From: Coriobacteriia bacterium
Lineage (GTDB): Bacteria; Actinomycetota; Coriobacteriia; Coriobacteriales; Atopobiaceae
Assembly: GCA_003150175.1 (NCBI GenBank)
Contig: QAKZ01000053.1
Span: forward strand, 1-8,602
Direction of reading: 5' to 3'
DNA: 8,602 nt
This document shows positions 1 to 7,286 of the stretch, piece after piece; within the stretch, counting starts at the first letter, position 1, and the number at the start of each line of letters is the position of its first letter. The position numbers and the translations under genes are program-made. The notes beneath the pieces are model-generated. The model had not been told where the DNA came from. It worked only from the letters and a program-made list of their open reading frames with translations, and did not search any database.

Positions 1-965
1 CGGGTGATGCAGATGGAGCCGCCGCCGATGCCGACCTTGATGAAGTCCGCGCCGCAGTCGGCGAGGAAGCGGAAGCCCTCGGCGTCGACAACGTTACCGG
101 CGCCGACCTTGACGTCGTCGCCGTAGTTGTCGCGGATCCACTCGATGGTGCGCTTCTGCCACTCGCTGAAGCCCTCGGAGGAGTCGATGCAGAGCACGTC
201 GGCGCCCGCGTCGATGAGCTTGGGCACGCGGTCGGCGTAGTCGCGGGTGTTGATGCCGGCGCCAACGAGGTAGCGCTTGGAGGAGTCGAGCAGCTCGTTC
301 GGGCGGCTCTTGTGGGAGTCGTAGTCCTTGCGGAAGACGAGCGCGACGAGGTGACCGTCCTTGCTCACGATGGGCAGAGTGTTGAGCTTGTGCTCCCAGA
401 TGAGGTCGTTGGCGACCTTGAGGGAGGTGCCGTCCTCGGCGCAGACGACTTTATCTGCCGGGGTCATGAACTCCTTGACCTTACGGTCGCGGGAATCGCG
501 CGAGACGCGGTAGTCGCGCGAGGTGACGATGCCGCAAAACTTGCCGTGGGGCGAGCCGTCCTCGGTGACGGGCATCGTGGAGTGGCCGGTCTTGTCCAGG
601 AGCTCGAGGACCTCGGCGAGCGTCATGTCCGGGGTGAGCGTGGAGTCGGACACGACGAAGCCGGCCTTATAGGCCTTCACCTCGCGGACCATGGCGGCCT
701 CGGACTCGGCGGTCTGGGAGCCGTAGATAAACGAGATGCCGCCTTCCTGGGCCAGCGCGATGGCGAGCTTGGGGCCGGAGACCGACTGCATGATGGCGGA
801 CACCATGGGGACGTTCAGGGTGATCGGGGACTCCTCGCCGCGCTTGAACTTGCACAGCGGGGTCTTCAGCGAGACGTTGGCGGGGATGTTCTCCGCCGAG
901 GAATAACCGGGGACGAGCAGGTACTCAGAGAAGGTGTGCGATTCTCCCTCGAAGAACGTTGCCAT
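1..965 (-). CDS. guaB: IMP dehydrogenase (partial, 3' end outside window)
   Basis: This enzyme oxidises IMP to XMP with NAD+, the first committed step of GMP synthesis in the cytosol. The first 321 codons are present, starting [10 protein letters not shown] at an ATG with GGGAGA 9 nt upstream. The N-terminal part of the barrel is interrupted by two CBS domains at about residues 107-155 and 167-220 (repeated 'TSRDY' and 'FRKDY' ends). The barrel then resumes with [10 protein letters not shown], the D261-S-S-E-G substrate/NAD loop and the IMP-binding loop [10 protein letters not shown] with the catalytic cysteine at residue 319. The usual PMDTVTE segment reads [12 protein letters not shown] and the loop reads GGGSICIT rather than GPGSICTT. 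As far as I know this marks a divergent IMPDH subfamily common in gut Gram-positives. It appears to have its own promoter and no co-directional partner in the window. The family call is secure; the flap and C-terminus cannot be seen. Confidence 0.96.
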   Translation of the reverse strand, partial: MATFFEGESHTFSEYLLVPGYSSAENIPANVSLKTPLCKFKRGEESPITLNVPMVSAIMQSVSGPKLAIALAQEGGISFIYGSQTAESEAAMVREVKAYKAGFVVSDSTLTPDMTLAEVLELLDKTGHSTMPVTEDGSPHGKFCGIVTSRDYRVSRDSRDRKVKEFMTPADKVVCAEDGTSLKVANDLIWEHKLNTLPIVSKDGHLVALVFRKDYDSHKSRPNELLDSSKRYLVGAGINTRDYADRVPKLIDAGADVLCIDSSEGFSEWQKRTIEWIRDNYGDDVKVGAGNVVDAEGFRFLADCGADFIKVGIGGGSICIT

Positions 966-1025
966 ACGGTTCTTTCTCCCTTCGCCTGCGTCGCGCAGGC
1001 CCCAGATGCGGCCATATTGCACGGT

Positions 1026-1062
1026 ATTGTAGCATCGACGGCTCGGGCGCGACAGCTGTCAA
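1026..1062 (-). promoter_or_regulatory. Putative guaB promoter (extended -10) with palindrome
   Basis: On the minus strand TGC-TACAAT (1034-1026) is a good extended -10 element, which would start the transcript near 1019 and give a leader of about 55 nt. A perfect TTGACA lies at 1062-1057, but 25 nt separate it from the -10, too far for an ordinary sigma-70 spacer, so the extended -10 may be what matters. The perfect 10-bp palindrome GACAGCTGTC (1051-1060) overlaps the TTGACA and could be an operator. The leader also carries the small hairpin GCCTGCG-TCG-CGCAGGC (984-1000) just ahead of the ribosome binding site. All of this is pattern reading only. Confidence 0.5.
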
Positions 1063-1145
1063 GAAATACCCATTGAGCAGCTGATATGTTAGGTCACCAA
1101 ACGAACTGTCAGCATACGGGGGCGGCCGACGCTTAGTTTGCTGCT

Positions 1146-1206
1146 CGGGCAGTCCTCTTCGCACGGAGGCCACTTAATGTGGCCTCTGTGCGAAGAGGAC
1201 TGTCCG
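1146..1206. repeat. 28-bp inverted repeat hairpin with 5-nt loop
   Basis: Arms 1146-1173 and 1179-1206 flank the loop TTAAT. The inner 24 bp differ at one position only. If read as RNA on the plus strand all 28 pairs form, two as G-U wobbles; on the minus strand the same two positions are A-C mismatches. Neither side is followed by a T tract, so it is not a standard intrinsic terminator for the glycosyltransferase transcript that would read into it on the minus strand. It could be a 3'-end stabilising hairpin, a bidirectional block to transcription between the glycosyltransferase and guaB, or a small dispersed palindromic element. Confidence 0.85.
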
Positions 1207-1256
1207 TAGCTCAAAGGGAAGGACCGAAGGGGCGCGGCGGAGCGAGGGGCTGGGGG
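1207..1256 (-). promoter_or_regulatory. C-rich 3' UTR, possible Rho-loading segment
   Basis: By hand count, the 50 nt directly after the glycosyltransferase stop contain 27 C and 9 G on the minus strand, with little stable structure. C-rich, G-poor RNA is the known preference of Rho. Together with the T-less hairpin just downstream this suggests Rho-dependent termination of the ileS-to-glycosyltransferase transcript. This is inference; no consensus defines such sites. Confidence 0.3.
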
Positions 1257-2552
1257 TTACTTCGCGCCCTCGGACATGACCTCGTCGAAGTTGACGGCGA
1301 TGTCGTGCTTGGTGGGGACCCACTCGACCTTCTTGAAGAGCGCAGCGACCGTGATGGGGATGTAGGTCATCATGAAGATCGGGAACGTGAAGAGGTTCGT
1401 GAAGATGCGCCACTTCTTCTTTGCGTGGATGTGCTTGCGCTCCGAGATCGTGGTGATCACGGCGAGCAGGAAGAACACGACGTACATCGAGGCGAAGGTC
1501 ATGATGAGCGAGCCGACGCACATGGAGAGCTCGCCCTCGGTCGCGATGAAGCCGTGGGAAAGCGAGCCCACGATGAGGTAGACGGCGTTCACGAAGAACG
1601 AGAGCAGCGTCAAGATCATGCCGGGGGCGATGGTCATCAGCATGTCGTAGGAGGCGAACTGACCCTTGCGAATACCCTTGAGCAGGTCGCGGTTGTACGA
1701 GAAGAAGACCTGGTAGAAGCCCTTGGTCCAGCGCATGCGCTGCGTCCAAGAGGCCTTGAAGGTCAGCGGCTGCTCGTCGAAGAACTCGGCGGGCGCGAAG
1801 CCGATCTGGATGTTGTGCGCGCAGCAGAAGGTGGAGAACTGGATGTCCTCGGTGAGGGTGTGGAAGTCCCAGCCGTGCATGCCGCGGACTATCTTCTCGG
1901 AGACCATCCAGCCGGAGCCGGAGATGGCGCAGCTCGTGCCGACCATCATGCGGGCGTTGTTGAGGAACTTGGCCTCGCGCAGGAACCAGGTGGCGTAGGC
2001 GGAGCTGATCCAGCTGGAGTCGAAGTTCTTCGAATTGCGGTAGCTCGTGCAGACGAGGTAGCCGGCGTCGAAGGCCTGGTTCATGATCTTGAGGTAGTCG
2101 GGCGCGATGATGTTGTCGGCGTCCATGACGATGAAGGCCTCGTACTTATCGCCGTACTCGTTGAGGATGCGGTCGAAGCCATAGTCCATGACCCAGCTCT
2201 TGCCCTTGCGCGCGAGGTCGTTGCGGTCCCAGGTGATGGCGCCGGCGGCCTCCGCCTCGGCGTGGGTGTTGTCGGTGCAGGAGTCGCAGACGACGAAGCA
2301 GTCGACGAGCTCGCGCGGGTAGTCCTGCGAGAGGATGGAGCGCACGAGGTTGCCGATGACCGGCTCCTCGTTGTGGGCGGCGATGAAGAACGCGTAGCGG
2401 TGGTTCTTCTTTGCCTCGGGGAGCTTCACCGTGCCGCGCATGAGCACGCGGATGATGTAGACCATCTGATAGAAGTACGCGAGCGTGAAGAAGAGCCAGA
2501 TGATCAGGTTGAAGATCACGATCGGCGTGAGGCCGAGCCTTGCGAAGTCCAT
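1257..2552 (-). CDS. Membrane-bound family-2 glycosyltransferase, processive type
   Basis: The 431-residue protein probably polymerises or transfers sugars from a nucleotide sugar at the inner face of the membrane to build a cell-surface polysaccharide or glycolipid. A transmembrane segment lies at about residues 10-37, then a GT-A domain beginning FFIAAHNEE (55-63), with CDSCTDNT (89-96), the metal-binding DAD (144-146), the catalytic-base motif TED (234-236) and QRMRW (271-275, the QxxRW motif). Three further membrane helices follow at about 304-330, 343-368 and 386-405, and the tail has WVPTKHD. This order matches the cellulose/hyaluronan/poly-N-acetylglucosamine synthase group, but the sugar cannot be read from sequence. 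The ATG has GAGGAG (2562-2567) 9 nt upstream. It is last in the ileS run, 48 nt after rluD, with a weak CCCTC-AAG-GAGGG hairpin (2587-2599) in the gap, so it may be partly independent. GalU, which makes UDP-glucose, is encoded nearby but in a separate unit. Confidence 0.88.
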   Translation of the reverse strand: MDFARLGLTPIVIFNLIIWLFFTLAYFYQMVYIIRVLMRGTVKLPEAKKNHRYAFFIAAHNEEPVIGNLVRSILSQDYPRELVDCFVVCDSCTDNTHAEAEAAGAITWDRNDLARKGKSWVMDYGFDRILNEYGDKYEAFIVMDADNIIAPDYLKIMNQAFDAGYLVCTSYRNSKNFDSSWISSAYATWFLREAKFLNNARMMVGTSCAISGSGWMVSEKIVRGMHGWDFHTLTEDIQFSTFCCAHNIQIGFAPAEFFDEQPLTFKASWTQRMRWTKGFYQVFFSYNRDLLKGIRKGQFASYDMLMTIAPGMILTLLSFFVNAVYLIVGSLSHGFIATEGELSMCVGSLIMTFASMYVVFFLLAVITTISERKHIHAKKKWRIFTNLFTFPIFMMTYIPITVAALFKKVEWVPTKHDIAVNFDEVMSEGAK

Positions 2553-2600
2553 ATGCGAGCGCTCCTCGGACGGCGACGTTTACGTTCCCTCAAGGAGGGC

Positions 2601-3629
2601 TCAGTCGTCGCAGCCGAGCAGCGGGCAGATCTGCTCGCCGGCCTCGGTGCGCCCCATCGAGCGCTCCTTTATCTGTTCAAGTATAGCGAGTAGGTCCTCG
2701 GGAAGGCGGTCGCGACGCTCGATTCGCTCGCCGGTCGCGGGATGGTCGAAGCCGATGGTCCAAGAGTGGAGGAATTGACGGCGCAGCCCGAGGTTGGCAC
2801 GGTCGTCCCCGCGGCCGTAGAGCTGATCGCCGACGAGCTGGTGGCCGACGTGGCGCATGTGGACGCGGATCTGGTGGGTGCGCCCGGTGTAGAGGTGGCA
2901 CTCGATGAGGCTGTAGCCCTCGTCGCGACGCCCCGCCTCGAAGCGCTCGAGCGTCCGGTAGGTGGTGATGGCCTCGCGCGCGCCGGGCGCGTCGGAGACC
3001 GTCATGCGCAGGCGGTCGCGCGTGGAGCGGGCGATGCCCGTGACAATGGTGTCCTCGTCGCGGGCCATGTAGCCCTGGACGAGCGTGATGTAGCGGCGGT
3101 CGAGCACACGCATGCGGATGAGGTCCTGGAGCGCCTTCTGGGTCTCGTCGTCCTTCGCGGCGACCATGAGCCCGGAGGTGTCCATGTCGAGGCGGTGCAC
3201 GATGCCGGGGCGCTCCTCCCCCTGGAGCATGCCGAGGTGCCCGTAGCCGCAATGGGCCACGAGGGCGTTCGCCAGGGTGTCGTCGATGTGCCCCGGGCTG
3301 GGGTGGCAGACGAGCCCCGCCTGCTTCGAGATGACGAGCAGATGCTCATCCTCAAAGCGGATGTCCAGCGGGATGTAGGGGTTGGGGGCCAAAAGGCCGG
3401 GCGCCTCGGCCGCGTCGGGCTCGTCTACCTCGGCGCGCACCCGGTCGCCGAGCAGGACCTTCTCGGACTTGGAGGTAGCGGGGCAGGTGTTGATCTGGAC
3501 GGCGCCGTTCTCGACGAGCTTCGCGCAGGCGGAGCGCGAGGGCATGCCGTCGGCCGTGGCGAGGAAGGCGTCCAGGCGCATGCCGTCGGACTCGGGCCCC
3601 ACGAGCAGGTTCACGATGCGCGCGGCCAT
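2601..3629 (-). CDS. rluD: RluA/RluD-family 23S rRNA pseudouridine synthase
   Basis: This 342-residue enzyme isomerises uridines to pseudouridine in structured RNA, most likely the large ribosomal subunit rRNA. An N-terminal S4 RNA-binding domain (about residues 16-68, MRLDAFLATADGMPSRS) is joined to the RluA-type catalytic domain. The signature HRLDMDTSG contains the catalytic aspartate D148, followed by the conserved GRTHQIRVH near residue 255 and a short C-terminal extension ending LLGCDD. The start ATG abuts the lspA TAG with no gap, and GGAGG (3635-3639) sits 5 nt upstream inside the lspA end, which argues for translational coupling. The lspA-rluD order is a frequent Gram-positive arrangement. 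The exact target uridines cannot be told from sequence; the symbol is a family-level call and the gene may be annotated rluA or yjbO-like elsewhere. Confidence 0.93.
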   Translation of the reverse strand: MAARIVNLLVGPESDGMRLDAFLATADGMPSRSACAKLVENGAVQINTCPATSKSEKVLLGDRVRAEVDEPDAAEAPGLLAPNPYIPLDIRFEDEHLLVISKQAGLVCHPSPGHIDDTLANALVAHCGYGHLGMLQGEERPGIVHRLDMDTSGLMVAAKDDETQKALQDLIRMRVLDRRYITLVQGYMARDEDTIVTGIARSTRDRLRMTVSDAPGAREAITTYRTLERFEAGRRDEGYSLIECHLYTGRTHQIRVHMRHVGHQLVGDQLYGRGDDRANLGLRRQFLHSWTIGFDHPATGERIERRDRLPEDLLAILEQIKERSMGRTEAGEQICPLLGCDD

Positions 3630-4148
3630 CTATGCCTCCGCTTGGGCGGATTCCGCCGCCTCGCGGGCGCGGTCCCAGCGGCACCACAGCACGAAGGCGA
3701 CGAGGACGCCGCAGGTGATGAAGATGTCCGCCACGTTGAACACGGCGAAGTCCATGAACGTGGTGGCAAAGAAGTCCGTGACGCGGCCGGCGACGACGCG
3801 GTCGATCGCGTTGCCGATGCCGCCGCCGGCAACGCAGCCGAGCGTGGCCGCGAGCGGTAACGGGAGGGTATCTTCCTTGTACGCGAGGACGGCGCAACCG
3901 GCGGCGATGGCGACGGCGATGAGCACGAAGAGCAGCCCCTTGCCCTCCCCCATCGAGAAGGCCGCGCCCGTGTTGTACACGAGGCTCAAGTCCATCACGT
4001 GCGGGATGAGCGTCACGGGGCTGCCGAGGACGAGAGACGCGCGCGCCCACACCTTGACGAGCTGGTCGAGCGCGACCACGAGGGCCGCCGCCCCGGCGAG
4101 GGTGCCGAGGCGGCGGGAGACGGGCGTGGTTTTGAGCGGCGCGGCCAA
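3630..4148 (-). CDS. lspA: Lipoprotein signal peptidase (signal peptidase II)
   Basis: A membrane aspartyl protease of 172 residues that cuts the signal peptide from prolipoproteins after their lipobox cysteine has been lipidated. Four hydrophobic segments are visible (about 16-34, 72-90, 97-115, 136-156). The conserved boxes are DQLVK (28-32), YNTGAAFS (58-65), GNAIDR (112-117) with VTDFF, and FNVAD (137-141); the last two boxes hold the conserved catalytic aspartates. The start codon is TTG: AGGAG (4156-4160) lies 7 nt upstream, overlapping the ileS stop region, and the next in-frame Met (residue 52) would remove the first helix. Only 4 nt separate it from ileS and 0 nt from rluD, so it is in the T-box-controlled unit. 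Confidence 0.96.
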   Translation of the reverse strand: MAAPLKTTPVSRRLGTLAGAAALVVALDQLVKVWARASLVLGSPVTLIPHVMDLSLVYNTGAAFSMGEGKGLLFVLIAVAIAAGCAVLAYKEDTLPLPLAATLGCVAGGGIGNAIDRVVAGRVTDFFATTFMDFAVFNVADIFITCGVLVAFVLWCRWDRAREAAESAQAEA

Positions 4149-4152
4149 GCGG

Positions 4153-6966
4153 CTACTCCTGGGCGACCACGGCGTCGTGGCAGCGGCAGCACAGGCCGTC
4201 GGCGCCGAGCTGGCGGTAGTTCCAGCAGCGCGGGCACTTCTGGCCGTCGGCGGGAGCGACGGAGCAGGCGAGCTCGTCGCCCACGGAGACCTCGACGGCG
4301 GAGCAGACGAAGACCTCGGCGAGGTCGACGCCCGCGAGCGCCTGGGCGGCGTCGGCGGTGAGGGTCAGCGCCGCGCGCGCGGCCTGGCTCGTGTTCTCGG
4401 TGACGGCGCCGGACTCCTTGGCCTCCTCGAAGGCCTTGGTGAATGCGTCGCGGGCGGCCGTGAGCTGCTCGTAAGCCGCGAGCTTCTGGGCGGCCTCGTC
4501 GGTGGTCCAGGGAGCCTGGTACCAGTCGAGCAGCGCCGCGCGCTCCTGGCCGTCGCGCATGGAGGCGGGCAGGAAGGCCATGGCCTCGTCGCAGGTGAAG
4601 GCGAGGATCGGCTGGAGGTCGTGGACGAGCATGCTCAGGATCTGCGCCCAGACGGTGAGCGCGCTGCGGCGCTCGAAGCCGTCATTCTGGCCGCAGTAGA
4701 CGCGGTCCTTGGTGGCGTTGAGGTAGCCGTTGGAGAGCTCGGTCACGTAGTCGTAGAGGTTGCGGTAGACAACGTTGAAGCGGTAGCCGTCGTAGGCCTC
4801 GGTCACGGTCTGGTGGACCTGGCACATGCGGGCGAGCGTGAGCTGGTCGTAGGCCGTGAGCTCGTCGAGGGCCACGGCGTCGGTCGCGGGGTCGAACTGG
4901 CCCTCGATCTCGCCGAGAAGGAAGCGCAGGGTGTTGCGGATCTTGCGGTAGGCCTCGCCGACGTGCGCGAGGATCGTGTCGTCGCAGGGGACGTCGTTGG
5001 AGGTGTCGACGGAGGCGACCCACAGGCGCATGACGTCGGCGCCGCGGGTGTCGCACTCGGCGTTCGGGTCGATGACGTTTCCGAGGGACTTGGACATCTT
5101 GCGGCCCTGGCCGTCCAGGGTGAAGCCCTGGGAGACCACGGACTTGTACGGTGCCGTGCCGTAGGCGCCCACCGAGGTCATGAGCGAGCTCATGAACCAG
5201 CCGCGGTGCTGGTCGGAGCCCTCGAGGTACATGTCGGCCGGGAAAGCGAGGTAGTCGCGGTGCTTGCACACGGCGGTGTGCGAGACGCCGGAGTCCCACC
5301 AGACGTCGAGGATGTCCTTGTTGGCCTTGAGGTGGTGCCCGCCGCACTTCGGGCAGACGCAGGCGTCGCCCAGATAGCTCTCGGGCGCGTCGGTGAACCA
5401 GGCGTCGGAGCCCTTCTCGCGGAAGAGCTCGATGACCTTATCGAGCGTGTCGTCGTTCATGACGGTCTCGCCGCAGTCCTGGCAGGTGTAGGCCGGGATC
5501 GGCACGCCCCAGTTGCGCTGGCGGGAGATGCACCAGTCGGGACGGCCCTCGACCATGGAGCCGATGCGCTTGATGGCGTGCGCCGGGTAGAAGTCGACGT
5601 GCGAGAGCGCCTCGGTGGCCTCCTCGCGCAGCGAGCGGCCGTCGGTCATGGGCTTGTCCATCGAGACGAACCACTGGCTCGTCGCGCGGAAGATGACCGG
5701 CTGCTTGCAGCGCCAGCAGTGCGGGTAGCTGTGGTTGATGTCCTCGTGGAGGATCAGCGTGCCGCGCTCGCGCAGCCACTCGATGATCTTCGGGTTGGCC
5801 TCGTTGACCTCCATGCCGGACCAGGGGCCGCCGGTGCCCATGCCGTCGCCCTTGTAGAAGCGGCCGTCGTCGTCGACGGGCATGACCACGGGGATGTTGA
5901 ACTTCATGCCGGCGAGGTAGTCGTCGACGCCGTGGCCGGGCGCGGTGTGGACGACGCCGGTGCCGTCCTCGAGGGTGACGTAGTCGGCGTAGATGAACTC
6001 GCCCTCGACTCCCTGGTCGCCGAAGATCGGCTGCTTGTACTTGTTGTGGCACAGCTCGGTGCCCGTCATGCGCCAGGGCTCGCCGTCGGCGCCGCGGACG
6101 AGCTCGACCTCGCCGTAGCCGAACTTGGCGCAGTCCTTCTCCACGAGGGCCTCGGCCATGATCTCGGCGTGGCCGTCGTGGACGATGGCCACGTAGGTCG
6201 CCTCGGGGTGCAGGATGACGGCGTCGTCGGCCGGAAGCGTCCACGGCGTCGTGGTCCAGATGTCGACCCAGAGCTTGCCGGCCCAGGCCTCGAGGCCGGC
6301 CGGGACGGTCGTCATCTCGAAGCGGACGAAGATGGCGGGGCTGACCTCGTCGCCGTACTCGATCTCGGCCTCGGCGAGCGCCGTGTGGCAGTGGGAGCAC
6401 CAGTGGACCGGCTTGCGTCCGCGGTAGATGGCGCCGCGGTCGAAGATTGCCTTGAAGATCTCGACGTCGGTGGCGTCGTAGTCGTTGACGTAGGTCAGGT
6501 AGGGGTTGTCCCACTCGGCCAGCACGCCCAGGCGCTTGAAGCCCTGGCGCTGGGTGTCGACCTGCTCGACGGCCATCTTGCGGCAGAGCTCGCGGATCTT
6601 CTCGGTGGGAAGCTGGTTGAACTTCTCGGTCCCGAGGATGGTCTCGACCTTGTGCTCGATGGGCTGGCCGTGGCAGTCCCAGCCGGGGACGTACGGCGTC
6701 TGGAAGCCCTGCATGGACTTATAGCGGTTGATGATGTCCTTAGAGATCTTGTTCTGCGCGTGGCCGAGGTGGATCGGGCCGTTGGCGTACGGGGGGCCGT
6801 CGTGCAGGACGAACTTCTTGTGGCCCTCGTTCTTCTTGAGCAGCTGGGAGTAGACGTCGTCGTCCTCCCACTGCTTGAGCCGCTTGGGCTCGTTCTGGGC
6901 GAGGCTCGCGCGCATCGGGAAGCCCGTCTGCGGGAGATTCGTCGTCTTCTTGTACTGGTTCGCCAC
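4153..6966 (-). CDS. ileS: Isoleucyl-tRNA synthetase
   Basis: This cytosolic class I aminoacyl-tRNA synthetase charges tRNA-Ile and edits mischarged valine. The 937-residue length is normal for the bacterial eubacterial-type enzyme. Seen in order: the ATP motif HLGH (66-69) in PPYANGPIHLGH; the CP1 editing domain with TTPWTLP and TAPGHGVDDY; a Cys-pair insertion (YTCQDCGE, then CVCPKCGG) in the catalytic domain; WWDSGVSH; KMSKS (623-627); the anticodon-binding helical domain; and a C-terminal zinc finger using C911, C914, C926 and C929 (CPRCW...LCCRC). The start is GTG with AAAGGGG (6975-6981) 8 nt upstream; MANQYKKTTNLPQTGFPMR is a normal family N-terminus. It is first in the run ileS-lspA-rluD-glycosyltransferase and is preceded by an isoleucine T-box leader. 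Confidence 0.98.
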   Translation of the reverse strand: MANQYKKTTNLPQTGFPMRASLAQNEPKRLKQWEDDDVYSQLLKKNEGHKKFVLHDGPPYANGPIHLGHAQNKISKDIINRYKSMQGFQTPYVPGWDCHGQPIEHKVETILGTEKFNQLPTEKIRELCRKMAVEQVDTQRQGFKRLGVLAEWDNPYLTYVNDYDATDVEIFKAIFDRGAIYRGRKPVHWCSHCHTALAEAEIEYGDEVSPAIFVRFEMTTVPAGLEAWAGKLWVDIWTTTPWTLPADDAVILHPEATYVAIVHDGHAEIMAEALVEKDCAKFGYGEVELVRGADGEPWRMTGTELCHNKYKQPIFGDQGVEGEFIYADYVTLEDGTGVVHTAPGHGVDDYLAGMKFNIPVVMPVDDDGRFYKGDGMGTGGPWSGMEVNEANPKIIEWLRERGTLILHEDINHSYPHCWRCKQPVIFRATSQWFVSMDKPMTDGRSLREEATEALSHVDFYPAHAIKRIGSMVEGRPDWCISRQRNWGVPIPAYTCQDCGETVMNDDTLDKVIELFREKGSDAWFTDAPESYLGDACVCPKCGGHHLKANKDILDVWWDSGVSHTAVCKHRDYLAFPADMYLEGSDQHRGWFMSSLMTSVGAYGTAPYKSVVSQGFTLDGQGRKMSKSLGNVIDPNAECDTRGADVMRLWVASVDTSNDVPCDDTILAHVGEAYRKIRNTLRFLLGEIEGQFDPATDAVALDELTAYDQLTLARMCQVHQTVTEAYDGYRFNVVYRNLYDYVTELSNGYLNATKDRVYCGQNDGFERRSALTVWAQILSMLVHDLQPILAFTCDEAMAFLPASMRDGQERAALLDWYQAPWTTDEAAQKLAAYEQLTAARDAFTKAFEEAKESGAVTENTSQAARAALTLTADAAQALAGVDLAEVFVCSAVEVSVGDELACSVAPADGQKCPRCWNYRQLGADGLCCRCHDAVVAQE
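4156..4160 (-). promoter_or_regulatory. Ribosome binding site fixing the lspA TTG start
   Basis: AGGAG on the minus strand, 7 nt before TTG. It overlaps the last codon and stop of ileS, so lspA translation is probably coupled to ileS. No ATG or GTG near it is as well placed. Confidence 0.75.
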
Positions 6967-6974
6967 TTGCGTGA

Positions 6975-6981
6975 CCCCTTT
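6975..6981 (-). promoter_or_regulatory. Ribosome binding site fixing the ileS GTG start
   Basis: AAAGGGG on the minus strand, 8 nt before GTG. It lies directly after the T-box terminator (the T tract ends at 6991), so it is reached only when the leader is read through. Confidence 0.7.
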
Positions 6982-6990
6982 CTGGGCACC

Positions 6991-7027
6991 AAAAAAGCGC
7001 CCGTCCCGACTGCTGGGACGAAGCGCT
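6991..7027 (-). terminator. Intrinsic terminator of the ileS T-box leader
   Basis: The minus-strand 5' arm AGCGCTTCGTCCC (7027-7015) pairs with GGGACGGGCGCT (7007-6996) around a 7-nt loop. One 2x1 internal loop interrupts the stem and six T residues follow (6996-6991). The 5' arm shares CGTCCC with the antiterminator, so the two folds exclude each other, as expected for a transcriptional T-box. Confidence 0.92.
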
Positions 7028-7265
7028 CACGTCACACTTCGTTTAAGACCACCCAGCGTGCGGATCCACCGCGTTACTCGGCTGGCCCATGACGGAGACC
7101 AATCCCGGCGACGCCTACTCGACGGCAAGAAACGCGGACGCGGGGTCCTCCTGCCGGCTTTGGGGCCGCGGCTCGGGGGTGATCTTCTCCGGGACGCGGT
7201 CGCGGGATCCCAGCACCCCCGCTCTCTTGTGGCCGCGCGACCCCGGGTACTCTCCCCGTCATCGC
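6991..7265 (-). ncRNA. T-box riboswitch, isoleucine (AUC specifier)
   Basis: The leader binds tRNA-Ile: uncharged tRNA stabilises an antiterminator and lets transcription enter ileS. Stem I: CGGGG (7258-7254) pairs with CCCCG (about 7178-7174) below the specifier loop, and CCGGG pairs with CCCGG above it. The 5' side of the loop reads AGAGTA, the 3' side GAAG-ATC-A, giving the Ile codon AUC at 7183-7181 followed by the usual A. The distal part has AGAGAG (about 7227-7222) and GGGGTGCTGGGA, the normal T-box distal motifs. Antiterminator: GCTGGG (7057-7052) pairs with CCCAGC (7017-7012) and ACG with CGT (7020-7018), bulging TGGTCTTAA. TGGT pairs with an ACCA tRNA end, correct for tRNA-Ile with discriminator A. 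The bulge departs from the usual UGGNACC after the TGGT. Confidence 0.93.
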
Positions 7266-7277
7266 CTGTGGTCAAAG

Positions 7278-7286
7278 ATGGTAGCA
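7278..7286 (-). promoter_or_regulatory. Putative ileS promoter (extended -10)
   Basis: TGC-TACCAT on the minus strand is placed to start transcription near 7271, just upstream of the first T-box helix. No strong -35 is seen; TTACCA lies 19 nt and TTTACC 25 nt upstream. The guaB promoter here has the same TGC-TACNAT form, so the two support each other weakly. Confidence 0.5.

Noticed and set aside
925..1173. 82-codon minus-strand open frame over the guaB promoter, and a plus-strand frame from 1179, both beginning MASVRRGL
   Set aside because: The shared start is produced by the inverted repeat at 1146-1206 being read from both arms; neither has a good ribosome binding site.
1179..2693. Plus-strand 504-codon open frame opposite the glycosyltransferase
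   Set aside because: Same type of shadow: biased, highly charged composition, no family motifs, and the minus strand encodes a clear glycosyltransferase.
7060..7072. GCGGTGGATCCGC as the functional T-box acceptor site
   Set aside because: No downstream partner pairs with it in competition with the terminator, and TGGA would need discriminator U; TGGT at 7051-7048 fits tRNA-Ile and pairs correctly. It is kept only as a curiosity in the findings.
3382..7092. Very long plus-strand open frame (1236 codons) opposite ileS, lspA and rluD
   Set aside because: It is an antisense shadow of well-supported genes in GC-rich DNA; its product is low-complexity (Val/Ala/Gly/Asp/Leu-rich) with no recognisable domain.
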